Shown piece after piece: positions 26,825-35,480 of a DNA stretch of 64,000 nt. Source of the stretch: Gammaproteobacteria bacterium (GTDB taxonomy: Bacteria > Pseudomonadota > Gammaproteobacteria > Pseudomonadales > Pseudohongiellaceae); NCBI GenBank assembly GCA_021773355.1, contig JAJFKE010000050.1, positions 62,001-126,000 on the forward strand, in the 5' to 3' direction. The number at the start of each line of letters is the position of its first letter. Within the stretch, counting starts at the first letter, position 1. The notes below the pieces were generated by a model. The model searched no databases and was not told the origin of the DNA. It worked only from the letters and a program-made list of their open reading frames with translations. A program made the position numbers and the translations under genes.

Positions 26825-28318
26825 GTGCCTTATAAAAATTCTCGCCAAGTTTTAGTTTCTCTCCTGCTACTTATCTCGGTAAGTGCTTGCCAAGCTCTTG
26901 CTGATCGCAATAATTCAAATCTGGTTGCTAGCTGGCCAGCTCAACTAAACGCTAACTGTCTAAATAGCATCGCCGCGTTTCGCGAAGCCGTCGACGCCGA
27001 AAAAGTTGGCAATGCCAGTGCACCTGTTATGCGCTCGTTGCCCTTGCTGCACGGTAATCGATTCCTTACTCATCTTGCGACCGCAGCAGAGTCATCCGCC
27101 AAGATTCAGGAATGGACTCTGATAGCAGCCGAACTCGCTGCCTCTACCCGTGCTTCGGAAAATCGAAATCTTCATACTCCCTGGAGCAAGCCCGACATGA
27201 AACGGCTCTCTGACTGTGCAACTGCTTTTGCAACTGAGCCACAATATGCGGAGCAAAGAGCGATCCTGGTATCAAGAGTGCAAAAGCTACCGGATAGCTA
27301 CAACCGCAGTCGACAATACCTGGGCGCTTTGGTTCTTCTGAAACCCTTCCTCGAGCGGCGAATCCTTGCCGGGCACAAAGATGAAAAAGCCTGGTTTGCT
27401 GAAGAAGAGAATTTCCGGCAAAGCAATTTCTATCAGGTCGAAGCGCTTGCAGAAAAAGTATCAGACGCTGAAATCGCTGCCTGGATGCAACAGGCGTATC
27501 TGCATAATGAACTGAAACTCCCGTCACTCGAAGACACGCAGCTTGATGCGCTCGTTCTAAAACATGCGCCAAAGTTAGAAATAGAATTCGACAACGACAA
27601 TGACAGAATTGGGACTCCGGAATGGCAATCTGACCAAATCATAGTCAACACCAATGCCCCCGTTCTTTATACGCAAAATTCGATGACGCAATTCGCTGGA
27701 AGAAATCTGCTGCAACTGAATTACATTTTTTGGTTTTCTGAACGCAGACCTAGAGCGTGGATGGATCTCTATTCAGGAAAAATCGATAGCATAATCTGGC
27801 GCGTAACACTTGATGAATCGGGCGAGGTTTTATTGTACGACAGTATTCATAGCTGCGGTTGTTATCACAAATACTTTCAAGTGTCGGAAAAATTGCAGAT
27901 AAAGACTGAGCCTCTATCGGGAGAACCGGCTAATATTTTTGAACTCGATGACTTAAACGAAGATGATTCAGTAGTTCTGAAAATCACCAGCAACGATCAT
28001 TACGTCGTGGGCGTCGATGGGTATGGTGATTCAAAACATAGGAAAGTTAATGAAAACGGCCAGATCAGCTGGACTTATTCGCTAGCACCTTATGCTTCTT
28101 TGAACAATATCTCTTCCGACAATGGCAGCAAGAGTTTATTCGATTCTCAGGGTCTGATTACGGGTAGCGAACGTTTAGAACGATTCACGCTCTGGCCCAC
28201 CGGCATTCTTTCGGTGGGAGCCATGCGCCAGTGGGGAACCCACGCTACTGGTTTTATTCAGCAGCAGCACTTCGACGATGCCGAGCTATTCAATAACTAT
28301 TTTGAACTTCGCCCATAA
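26825..28318 (+). CDS. lipoprotein of unknown function, 497 aa
   Basis: 497 residues with a GTG start. A signal ending in LISVSACQA suggests a lipoprotein. No known domain was recognised. The N-terminal half is helical and Ala/Glu-rich; the C-terminal half has mixed strands with distinctive blocks IDSIIWRVTLDESGEVLLYDS, IHSCGCYHKYFQ and LWPTGILSVGAMRQWG. The CGCYH block, with two cysteines and a His, could bind metal but is not a CxxCH heme site. It is single, convergent with the ABC operon that ends 6 nt away. Its long conserved-looking frame and composition support a real gene. Confidence 0.75.
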   Translation: MPYKNSRQVLVSLLLLISVSACQALADRNNSNLVASWPAQLNANCLNSIAAFREAVDAEKVGNASAPVMRSLPLLHGNRFLTHLATAAESSAKIQEWTLIAAELAASTRASENRNLHTPWSKPDMKRLSDCATAFATEPQYAEQRAILVSRVQKLPDSYNRSRQYLGALVLLKPFLERRILAGHKDEKAWFAEEENFRQSNFYQVEALAEKVSDAEIAAWMQQAYLHNELKLPSLEDTQLDALVLKHAPKLEIEFDNDNDRIGTPEWQSDQIIVNTNAPVLYTQNSMTQFAGRNLLQLNYIFWFSERRPRAWMDLYSGKIDSIIWRVTLDESGEVLLYDSIHSCGCYHKYFQVSEKLQIKTEPLSGEPANIFELDDLNEDDSVVLKITSNDHYVVGVDGYGDSKHRKVNENGQISWTYSLAPYASLNNISSDNGSKSLFDSQGLITGSERLERFTLWPTGILSVGAMRQWGTHATGFIQQQHFDDAELFNNYFELRP

Positions 28319-28324
28319 AGAAGG

Positions 28325-29425
28325 TCAGTCCAGACGCTTACTGAACCTTACAATCGCCAGGGTGAGCGTGATAAAGGCAAAAATTGCCAGGGCAAGCATC
28401 TCATCCAGCATGGTCATGATATCAGCCCCGCGTAATACGATACCGCGAATCAATCGATTGAAATGAGTAAGTGGCAACAGCTCCGCAATGTTCTGCGCAA
28501 TAACCGGCATCCCATCGAAGGGAAACATGAAACCCGAGATCAAAATTGATGGCAGAAAGAAAAAGAAGGTCATCTGCATGGCCTGAAACTGCGTCGTAGC
28601 TACCGTGGACAATAGTAATCCTAGCGACAGATTGGCGGCGATAAAAACCAGCGACGCCCCCAGAACCTGAATGAGACTGCCTCGAATCGGCACCTGGAAA
28701 AAATACCAGCCAAGCGACAGAATGATAAGCAATTGAATCAGTCCAATCAGGATATAAGGAAATATTTTCCCCAACATTAACTCCGGAGTTTTAATTGGCG
28801 TATTAATCAGCAACTCTAGATTGCCCCGCTCCTTTTCACGCACAATTGCTACCGCAGTAAACAACACCATAGTCATGGTTAGGATGACACCTACCAGGCC
28901 AGGCACAATATTTACCGCCGAGCGCCGTTCAGGATTGTAGTAATTACGAACCTCCATTAGATCAGCCTGTTTAGGCGGAGAGGCCTGGGAGTCAAATTTA
29001 ATTGGCAGAGCCGAGAGCTGCCGTGCCACACCAAGAATGATAGGATCAGTACCGTCCACTAATAGCTGCGCAGCCTGTCTATCTCTTTCAATCACACGTC
29101 TATCAAAATCGTCGGGAATTACTATGCCTATGGAGATTGATCCTGCATCTAGTAGCTGTTCCAGTTCGAACACACTGGCTACTCTTTGCTTCATAATGAT
29201 GACTTGCGAGGCGGTCATATCAGCGACAAATTGTCGGGACAGATGTGTTTCCGCTTCGTCTACGTAGGCCGCTGATAAGTTACGCACATCGGTATTGATG
29301 GCATAGCCGAACATCAGCAATTGAATTAGAGGGATACCGACTATCATGCCAAAGGTTAGGCGGTCTCTGCTCATCTGCAGAAACTCCTTGCGCATAATGG
29401 CGAATATTCGAATCAAGGATTTCAT
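28325..29425 (-). CDS. ABC-2 type transporter permease
   Basis: 366 residues. One N-terminal helix (residues ~20-40), a long periplasmic loop and five C-terminal helices match the YbhS/YbhR/YhhJ family. The block NIVPGLVGVILTMTMVLFTAVAIVREKERGNLELLINTP is characteristic. It forms the membrane part of an exporter with the ATPase encoded just upstream (4-nt ATGA overlap) and the HlyD-like adaptor. In E. coli ybhGFSR two permeases are made; here only one is present and presumably forms a homodimer. Likely exports drugs or another hydrophobic compound. Confidence 0.87.
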   Translation of the reverse strand: MKSLIRIFAIMRKEFLQMSRDRLTFGMIVGIPLIQLLMFGYAINTDVRNLSAAYVDEAETHLSRQFVADMTASQVIIMKQRVASVFELEQLLDAGSISIGIVIPDDFDRRVIERDRQAAQLLVDGTDPIILGVARQLSALPIKFDSQASPPKQADLMEVRNYYNPERRSAVNIVPGLVGVILTMTMVLFTAVAIVREKERGNLELLINTPIKTPELMLGKIFPYILIGLIQLLIILSLGWYFFQVPIRGSLIQVLGASLVFIAANLSLGLLLSTVATTQFQAMQMTFFFFLPSILISGFMFPFDGMPVIAQNIAELLPLTHFNRLIRGIVLRGADIMTMLDEMLALAIFAFITLTLAIVRFSKRLD

Positions 29426-30369
29426 GCCGCTGTACCTTCGCGCCGTTTCTGCGTCACCGCAACAAAGACATCTTCCAAATCTGGAAACACCTGTTCGGCT
29501 TTGGTGGTGACACCTGTACTTTGGAGACTGCTATTGACAAGTTGTAGTGGGTCTATCACCGTTTTAGGGATTAGTACTCGCAGTTTTATTCCCAACTGCG
29601 TGATGCTGCTTATTTCTTTCTGTTCCATCAGGCTCAGCCGCGCCCTGTTAGGATCATCCGCTTCTATCTCTACAACATGGGAAGCAATTCCCTCGCCAAG
29701 TTGCCTCGGCGTTCCATCGGCGACTTTCACTCCTTCATCGAGAATCGCCAGACTATGACAGCGCGCCGCTTCGTCCATGTAGTGTGTGGAAACCAGTATG
29801 GTAGCGCCTTGCTCCGCCAACTCAAACAGTGTTTCCCAGAAATCACGGCGATTCTGTGGATCGACAGCACTGGTGGGTTCGTCGAGAAATAGAATCTCTG
29901 GTTTGTGCAGCGTTGCGGCGGCGAGTGCTAGTCGCTGTTTTTGCCCTCCACTGAGAGTACCCGCGCGTTGTTTGGACCGATCGACTAGTTTGAAATCCTG
30001 TAGCAGCTCTTGCACACGAAGCTTTCGCTGCCTGCGCGCTACTGCGTAGATCTCACTAACAAACTGTAGATTTTCTTTCACGCTAAGATCTTCATACAGT
30101 GAGAAGCGCTGTGTCATGTAACCAATTCGCTGTTTAAGAGCCTCGGATTCTTTCTTTGTATTTATGCCGAGAACAGTCGCAGAACCTGCACTGGGCGTAA
30201 GCAATCCACATAACATTCTTATTGTGGTTGATTTTCCTGAACCATTGGGACCAAGGAATCCGTAGATTGTACCTTTTGGTATCTCTAAATCTACATTGTC
30301 AACGGCCACCAGAGAACCAAATCTTCTAGTCAATCCACTGGCACTAATTGCAATTTGTTGTTGATTCAT
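29422..30369 (-). CDS. ABC transporter ATP-binding protein
   Basis: 315 residues with one nucleotide-binding domain. Walker A is GPNGSGKSTT (residue ~40), the signature LSGGQKQRLALAAATLHKPE, Walker B ILFLDEPTSAVDP and the switch His in LVSTHYMDEA. The C-terminal ~75 residues are an extra beta-rich domain found in drug-export ATPases of the CcmA/YhiH-like type. Stop and start overlap with the permease (ATGA). It powers the exporter encoded by this TetR-controlled operon. Confidence 0.9.
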   Translation of the reverse strand: MNQQQIAISASGLTRRFGSLVAVDNVDLEIPKGTIYGFLGPNGSGKSTTIRMLCGLLTPSAGSATVLGINTKKESEALKQRIGYMTQRFSLYEDLSVKENLQFVSEIYAVARRQRKLRVQELLQDFKLVDRSKQRAGTLSGGQKQRLALAAATLHKPEILFLDEPTSAVDPQNRRDFWETLFELAEQGATILVSTHYMDEAARCHSLAILDEGVKVADGTPRQLGEGIASHVVEIEADDPNRARLSLMEQKEISSITQLGIKLRVLIPKTVIDPLQLVNSSLQSTGVTTKAEQVFPDLEDVFVAVTQKRREGTAA

Positions 30370-30410
30370 TGAGTTGTTCGTTGATTATTTATTGGGATAT
30401 TTCTAAGCAA

Positions 30411-31352
30411 TCAGAATACTGCCTCTACCGGCACACCATCCGGCAATCTATCTGGCAATGTAGGTAAGCTAACTTCCGCGACGTAAGACAGTCGTCCGCG
30501 ATCTCTTTCTGTCAATGCGAAGTAAGGAGTAAAACTTGCTTCGGATTCAATGCGGCGTACGGTACCGGTAAGGGTTCCTGCAAGTCCATCCACTGCAATT
30601 TGTAACTGAGATCCCGGTCTGACCTGAACGCGCATAGGTTCCGGTATATACAGGCGCGCATAGGGTTGTTCACCACTCAGCAATACCACAAGCACGTCTC
30701 CGGACCTGGGTCTTTCTCCCAACTCAAATGGAAGTGAGTCGACGATGCCACCGGCAATTGACGTGATCAACAATCGTTGCCTGTCCAATTCCAGACTCGC
30801 TAGCTGCGCTTGTGCCTGGGCAAGCTGGGCATTGGTTTGTTGTAGTTGCTCAGTACGGGTGCCAGCTTCCAGTTCGGCGAGCTGCGCGCTTACCAGTTCG
30901 ATTCTCGCCAGAGCCGCGTTAAGCAAGTTTTCGGCACTGTCCACCGATTCGATGGAGGTTAGATTGCGTTCACGCAATCCATCCAGTCGCTGCAGTTCCT
31001 TCGCTCTAAAATCGCGTTCGATCTGAGCAGCATTCAGGTTTGCTCGGGCGGCATCGATTGTCTCGACGCGAGGACCACTTATTTGTTCCGCCAGTATCGC
31101 TTCTATGCGTCGAATATTTGCGCTAGCTTCCTCAATTTTTATGTCAATACGCGCGCTGTCTTGCTGAAGTAGAACCATCCCTGCCTCAATTATGTCGCCT
31201 TCCTTTATATTGATAGCAGTAATGACTTCGGAATACTCGGCTACCAATTCGATACGATCAGATTCTAATTGTCCAACAGCCTGTAAAGCTTGTTCTTCAC
31301 AGCCAGCCAATAGAAGCAATAAGGACAAACTTAAGCTTTTCCAGTTGTTCAT
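30411..31352 (-). CDS. HlyD-family efflux adaptor lipoprotein
   Basis: 313 residues. The lipobox LLLLAGCEEQ anchors it to the inner membrane. Then follow a half barrel-sandwich block (ITAINIKEGDIIEAGMVLLQQD), a long alpha-helical hairpin rich in Glu/Ala/Arg (residues ~75-190), and the second half with PFELGERPRSGDVLVVLLSGEQPYARLYIPE. This matches YbhG-like adaptors. It bridges the ABC exporter to an outer-membrane channel that is not encoded here. It begins within the TetR stop (ATGA) and precedes the ATPase by 41 nt. Confidence 0.88.
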   Translation of the reverse strand: MNNWKSLSLSLLLLLAGCEEQALQAVGQLESDRIELVAEYSEVITAINIKEGDIIEAGMVLLQQDSARIDIKIEEASANIRRIEAILAEQISGPRVETIDAARANLNAAQIERDFRAKELQRLDGLRERNLTSIESVDSAENLLNAALARIELVSAQLAELEAGTRTEQLQQTNAQLAQAQAQLASLELDRQRLLITSIAGGIVDSLPFELGERPRSGDVLVVLLSGEQPYARLYIPEPMRVQVRPGSQLQIAVDGLAGTLTGTVRRIESEASFTPYFALTERDRGRLSYVAEVSLPTLPDRLPDGVPVEAVF

Positions 31353-32035
31353 GATGCGTATTCTCCTTCACCAGTTCGCGCGGGATCTTGATGCCTAGCC
31401 ACAACCCCGTTCATAAAGAGGTCGATATTGTGTGCGGACAATTTGTTGACGGCATTTTTATCGATCGACATACCAAAGATCCGTTCGATAATTGGCTTCG
31501 CCATAAACGGGAAGATGGTCATTCCCATGAGTGAGAGAATCGTCAATTCCGGATTGAGGTCCTGGCGGTAGTTTCCATCGGCGATTTCCTGATTAATGGC
31601 CTGCAATAATCGAGGAGCAATGAGCTTGCCGAATCGTTGCAGTATTTCTTCCTTGGTTTCTCCCTCGCCAAATAAAATCTCCCGTGTTACGAAGTTTGGC
31701 CACCAGGGATTTTCTGCCAGCAACAAGCTATAGCTTCGACTAAAGTCTGCGACAGTAAATTCAGGGCTGTCGCTGAGTTCCCCCATTTTTATTTCTAGTG
31801 ACTCAAACAATTCATCGACCATGGCCATATACAGGCCCTGCTTTCCGCCAAAATAGTAGTTCACCATCGCTCCGTTAACACCGGCACTACTGGCAATCTC
31901 ACGCAGGGAAACCGCCTTAAAATCTCGTTTCAGGAAGTGGTCTCGAGCAGCCCTTATCAAGTCTGCGCGCACCTTTTCTGATCCTCTTCCCGCGGGTCGG
32001 CCGACATTTCCAACCTTTACCTTCGCTTGCTTCAT
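31349..32035 (-). CDS. TetR-family repressor of the efflux operon
   Basis: 228 residues. After a basic arm come the TetR helix-turn-helix residues AVSLREIASSAGVNGAMVNYYFGGKQGLY, with a larger helical ligand-binding domain behind. The C-terminal domain resembles the CecR/YbiH-type regulators that control ybhG-like exporters. It is the first gene of the operon and overlaps the adaptor gene by ATGA, so it is probably autoregulated. TTAATTAA boxes lie 32-55 bp upstream. Confidence 0.88.
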   Translation of the reverse strand: MKQAKVKVGNVGRPAGRGSEKVRADLIRAARDHFLKRDFKAVSLREIASSAGVNGAMVNYYFGGKQGLYMAMVDELFESLEIKMGELSDSPEFTVADFSRSYSLLLAENPWWPNFVTREILFGEGETKEEILQRFGKLIAPRLLQAINQEIADGNYRQDLNPELTILSLMGMTIFPFMAKPIIERIFGMSIDKNAVNKLSAHNIDLFMNGVVARHQDPARTGEGEYAS

Positions 32036-32066
32036 TGTTTGGTCTCTTGGTTATTTCAAACGAAAT

Positions 32067-32090
32067 TTAATTAAACGATTAATTAATTAA
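32067..32090 (-). promoter_or_regulatory. candidate TetR operator
   Basis: TTAATTAA (32067-32074) and the palindrome TTAATTAATTAA (32079-32090) lie just upstream of the tetR start. Dyad symmetry close to the start of an autogenous TetR gene suggests an operator, but AT-rich repeats may also be promoter elements. Confidence 0.5.
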
Positions 32091-32249
32091 TCTGTCAAGC
32101 TTAGAATTCTCTAAATTCAGGCCTGTCCAACTGGGAATTCTTGAGTACCGGGCAGTAGCTACGGGCGTCCAGGCAGGATTACGGACATGGATTTTCAGCT
32201 ACCGAGTCTGTAGCCATGCTACACTTGCCGCTTACGACAGGGGCGTAGC

Positions 32250-32810
32250 ATGGTCATTTTAGTTTGCGGATTAATCTTATTCTTTGTTCCCCACCTGCTG
32301 AGGGAACTGGGGCTTCGCCAGAGAGTGCAGAATGCACTGCCGTCTCAAAGCGCCTATATGGGTCTCTTTAGCCTGGTTATCCTGGCGGGATTGGGCCTCA
32401 TTATTTGGGGAAAGTCTGTTTCTCCTTTTCAGATGATTTGGCAGCCAATTTTCGAGAAGCAATTCATAAGCCTGATACTAATGATTCCGGCGCTGATTTT
32501 ACTAGTCGCTGGAAATATGCCTTTATCGTATTTAAGAAAACAGCTGCGCAATCCAATGTTACTAGGTGTTTTGCTGTGGAGCCTCTCCCACCTTTGGTCT
32601 AACGGCGATCTCGCATCGATGCTGCTATTTGGAAGTTTTGCGCTTTGGTCCGCATGCAAATTTGTTAGCCTTCGCTCGGTTGCTGATGTGACCTCAAAAT
32701 CACCCTCAATACTTTGGGATATTATTTCACTGATGGGCGGTCTAAGCCTGTATGCACTAATTGGTATTTACCATGGCCAACTGTTTGGAGTGGGAATAAG
32801 CTTTGTATAA
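32250..32810 (+). CDS. NnrU family membrane protein
   Basis: 186 residues with AGGGGCG upstream. Five to six hydrophobic helices (from VILVCGLILFFVPHLLRELG on) cover the length, with the conserved NnrU pattern FFVPH near the start and NPMLLGVLLWSLSHLWSNGD in the centre. NnrU was named from a denitrification cluster, but members occur in many non-denitrifiers and related proteins take part in carotenoid or heme biology. No nitrogen-oxide genes adjoin it. It overlaps the next gene by 8 nt. Confidence 0.85.
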   Translation: MVILVCGLILFFVPHLLRELGLRQRVQNALPSQSAYMGLFSLVILAGLGLIIWGKSVSPFQMIWQPIFEKQFISLILMIPALILLVAGNMPLSYLRKQLRNPMLLGVLLWSLSHLWSNGDLASMLLFGSFALWSACKFVSLRSVADVTSKSPSILWDIISLMGGLSLYALIGIYHGQLFGVGISFV

Positions 32811-33216
32811 GAAACTCAGTCAGCACCTAGTTGCCAGTATATTGCTATCCCCGTTCGCCTTGCTTCTTAGCGCAGAATTGATGGCTCAGGAAGATCTTTC
32901 GCAGCACTGGAATGGAGTGTGGACGGCAGATGGTACTCTCTTCAGTATCGCTGTGGTGGTCGAAGACAACGAGATGAAGGTCAGTCAGCTGGAGTCTTTG
33001 GGTTTTGAATGGAGCAATCAAAATGGCAAAATCGACGGCAACATTGTTACCGTGGAAGTCGAATATGCGGGAGTCACTGGAATTATCCAGGCGGAGCTTA
33101 TTGATGCAGGCACGGCTGTGGCGTTCGCCTCTACCTGTATTCCAGATTTCATGGTGGTCTGCATGCTTTCCAAAGATCGCCAGGCGATCTTTAAAAAAGT
33201 CACAAGCAAGCAATAA
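32803..33216 (+). CDS. small exported protein of unknown function
   Basis: 137 residues with a TTG start inside the end of the NnrU gene, so translation is probably coupled. A signal peptide (LVASILLSPFALLLSAELMAQ) precedes a beta-rich mature domain (NGVWTADGTLFSIAVVVEDN, IDGNIVTVEVEYAGVTGIIQA) with two cysteines (CIPDFMVVC) that could pair. No family was recognised. The stop directly abuts the end of the convergent ClpP gene. Confidence 0.72.
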   Translation: MYKKLSQHLVASILLSPFALLLSAELMAQEDLSQHWNGVWTADGTLFSIAVVVEDNEMKVSQLESLGFEWSNQNGKIDGNIVTVEVEYAGVTGIIQAELIDAGTAVAFASTCIPDFMVVCMLSKDRQAIFKKVTSKQ

Positions 33217-33810
33217 TTATATTTCTGCAGCAGATTTTACTATCTTGTTGACGATACCGTATTCGGTAGCTTCCTCAGCGCTCATCCAATAATCGCGGTC
33301 TGTGTCCTGCGCAACCCGTTCCAGCGGCTGACCAGTTTCATCGGCTATTAGCTGATTGATTCTCCCACGCATCTTGATAATCTCTTCTGCCTGGATTGCT
33401 ATATCGGTAGCGACTCCGCGCGAACCTCCAGATGGCTGATGTACGAGAAAACGAGTATTCGGCAGAGAGAAGCGATTCTCTTTAGCGGCCGCCAGGTAGA
33501 TAGTAGTCGCGGCACTCGCGACCCATCCTGTGCCAATAACTTTCACAGTGGGCTTTATAAATTTGATCATGTCGTAAACAACATCACCGGATTCCACGTG
33601 TCCACCAGGAGAACTTATGTAGATGGATATGGGCTCTTCACTATCAGCAGCCAATGCTAGAAGTCTTTCTGTAACATTTCGGGCTAGTTTGTCGTCGATT
33701 TCGCCGAAGATAGTTATAGCTCTGGACTTAAACAACTTTTCATCCATGAATCCCGATTTTCCAAGGGATTTATCTTGTTTCTTTTCTTGTTCAGGAGAAT
33801 TAATTTCCAT
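33217..33810 (-). CDS. ClpP-like serine protease, second-type
   Basis: 197 residues with GAGG upstream. The fold is ClpP: ISSPGGHVESGDVVYDMI, the catalytic Ser99 in GTGWVASAATTIYLAA, His124 in FLVHQPSGG and an Asp in TDRDYWMSAEEATEYGIVN. The Ser block differs from the canonical GMAASMGAFLL and a 20-residue charged N-terminal extension replaces the axial-loop start. There is no clpX, clpA or tig next to it. It is thus probably an additional ClpP, such as those pairing with other ATPases or acting in stress. The protease family is sure; the partner is unknown. Confidence 0.87.
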   Translation of the reverse strand: MEINSPEQEKKQDKSLGKSGFMDEKLFKSRAITIFGEIDDKLARNVTERLLALAADSEEPISIYISSPGGHVESGDVVYDMIKFIKPTVKVIGTGWVASAATTIYLAAAKENRFSLPNTRFLVHQPSGGSRGVATDIAIQAEEIIKMRGRINQLIADETGQPLERVAQDTDRDYWMSAEEATEYGIVNKIVKSAAEI

Positions 33811-33892
33811 TTAAAACCTCGTTTCGCTGGTACACAATCTAATGGTACGGCTAGTGAAAAAACTATGTTGGAGTTGGCCTACTATGTAGAGT

Positions 33893-34288
33893 TTAACAGG
33901 CTTGTTGATTAGTGCGTAGATAGGCGATGAGTTTCCACAGGTCGTCGTCACCCTCAGGAAAATTTGAACCAAAACCCACCATGCGTGTGCCTGGTACTCC
34001 CTTGGTGACAACATTAAAAATTTCCTGATCACTGCCTCCATGCTTCCATTCACAATCGAACAGGAACAGAGCATCCAAATCTGCTTCAGGTTCAAGTGTG
34101 TGGCAGAAGCTGGCACATGAGCCGGTAAACAGAGCCTGCCCCCTGGCCACTGCCGCTGGATCTGCCATGAACTGCGCAACTACCGGAGATTCAGCCAGGC
34201 TAGAGTCAGGACTGCCATCACTGCATGCCAGCAGTGATGGCAGAAGCAAACAGTACAACAGAATTCGAATCACTAAGCTTGCCCTCAC
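33893..34288 (-). CDS. cytochrome c lipoprotein with CX3CH motif
   Basis: About 131 residues from GTG 34288 (GTG 34273 is also possible). The frame is open to 34468 but that part contains a terminator hairpin, so it is not coding. A hydrophobic stretch ends in the lipobox LLACSDG. The heme site is GSCASFCHTLEP, a CX3CH motif instead of CX2CH, with a candidate Met ligand in GTRMVGFG and two further cysteines. It follows the xanthine-dehydrogenase-family operon (separated by a terminator) and is a likely electron acceptor for it. Unusual heme sites of this kind are known in a few cytochromes. Confidence 0.78.
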   Translation of the reverse strand: MRASLVIRILLYCLLLPSLLACSDGSPDSSLAESPVVAQFMADPAAVARGQALFTGSCASFCHTLEPEADLDALFLFDCEWKHGGSDQEIFNVVTKGVPGTRMVGFGSNFPEGDDDLWKLIAYLRTNQQAC

Positions 34289-34399
34289 GCCTGCTACGAA
34301 GTCTTTGATTCTAGCTTCGCGTTGCAATCTGTCTATCGCCACGCTCACAAATAGGGAATTCAATAATAGAGTTAGTAGCAATCGGTTCCGCAGATTAGC

Positions 34400-34448
34400 A
34401 AAAAATAGGGCGGAGGGACTATTTTTTAGTCCCTCCGCCCTATTTTTT
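34400..34448. terminator. 22-bp perfect bidirectional terminator
   Basis: A perfect 22-nt inverted repeat (34400-34421 and 34427-34448) with GGGCGGAGGGAC in the stem and A/T tracts at its ends. It works on both strands and ends the molybdenum hydroxylase operon on the minus strand. Confidence 0.92.
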
Positions 34449-34477
34449 GCGCCTTTTAGCTTAGCCAAGTCCCGTTA

Positions 34478-35470
34478 TCAAGCTGACTGTAAGGCCCGCT
34501 TGACCAGACTGTCCATAAGAGGAACCTTATATTGGTTATGCGCTAACACCCTGGCTCCTCTGCTGGCCAACTCTGCTATCGATGCGGCCGTGCTCTCGTC
34601 CCGATTCCTACCTCTAACCGCATTCTCAACCTCGGTTAAGCGACGCGGCTTACATTCAACCGCACCACAAACGAAGCGCGAATCTTCGATAGTGCTGCCA
34701 TTCATTTTCATGGCTACCGCCATACTTACCAGAGCAAAATCCCACACATTACGATCCGCTACTTTTTCAAAATAGAAAGTGGCATTGGCCCAGGTAGAAG
34801 GAATTCGAACTGCGGTGAGGATTTCACCGGTTCGCAGTGCCGTTGTGTTTTCAATGTCGATGGCTGGACCAACGAAATAATCTTCAGCGGCCACTATGCG
34901 TTCACCGTCAACGCTAGTGAGCACCATGCTTGCCTCAAGTGCGACCAGAGCAGGCGCTGTGTCGGAAGGATTAACCGCAACACAGCGGCTGGCACCGAAT
35001 ATTGCATGCTCTCTGTTCATGCCTTCGGGCGTATCGGCATAACAGAGATTGCCACCAGCTCTATAGCAGTCGAGGCCTCTGCGGTAATACCAACAGCGAA
35101 CATCCTGACTGACATTGCCACCCAGGGTACCGGCATTGCGGATCTGCGGACTGGCAACTCGACCCGCGGCTGAGGACAATAGGCCATAGCGTTCATTGAT
35201 AAGCGTATTCGTTGCCACTTCCGTTAGTGTGGTAAGCGCGCCGATTTCGATTCCATCGGCGGTTTCGCGAACACCACGAAGCGATTCGATACCATTTAGG
35301 TCGATCATCGCCTCGGTGGTTTTAGCACGATCTTTCAACCAACCGTAGGTATCCTGACCACCGCCCAATAACCAGGCTCTACTTCCCAGACGATCGGCTA
35401 ATGCTACTGCATCTTCAACCTGCAGCGGCTGATACAGCTCCATATCTGGCATAACATCATGTGATGGCAT
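34478..35470 (-). CDS. FAD subunit of xanthine-dehydrogenase family enzyme
   Basis: 330 residues from ATG 35470, preceded by GAGGTTA; the open frame continues to 35533 but overlaps the previous gene. The FAD-binding motif is WLLGGGQDTYGWLKDR and the second block is SPQIRNAGTLGGNVSQD. Directly after it CWYYRRGLDCYRAGGNLCYA and RCVAVNPSDTAPAL supply four cysteines, as in the [4Fe-4S]-carrying FAD subunits PaoB/YagS and HcrB. The cluster order is [2Fe-2S], Mo, FAD. No signal peptide is seen. Confidence 0.88.
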   Translation of the reverse strand: MPSHDVMPDMELYQPLQVEDAVALADRLGSRAWLLGGGQDTYGWLKDRAKTTEAMIDLNGIESLRGVRETADGIEIGALTTLTEVATNTLINERYGLLSSAAGRVASPQIRNAGTLGGNVSQDVRCWYYRRGLDCYRAGGNLCYADTPEGMNREHAIFGASRCVAVNPSDTAPALVALEASMVLTSVDGERIVAAEDYFVGPAIDIENTTALRTGEILTAVRIPSTWANATFYFEKVADRNVWDFALVSMAVAMKMNGSTIEDSRFVCGAVECKPRRLTEVENAVRGRNRDESTAASIAELASRGARVLAHNQYKVPLMDSLVKRALQSA

Positions 35471-35480
35471 TGCGGTAACC

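Noticed and set aside
34289..34468. N-terminal extension of the cytochrome frame up to 34468
   Set aside because: It runs through a perfect 22-bp terminator hairpin; the GTG at 34288 gives a normal lipoprotein signal.
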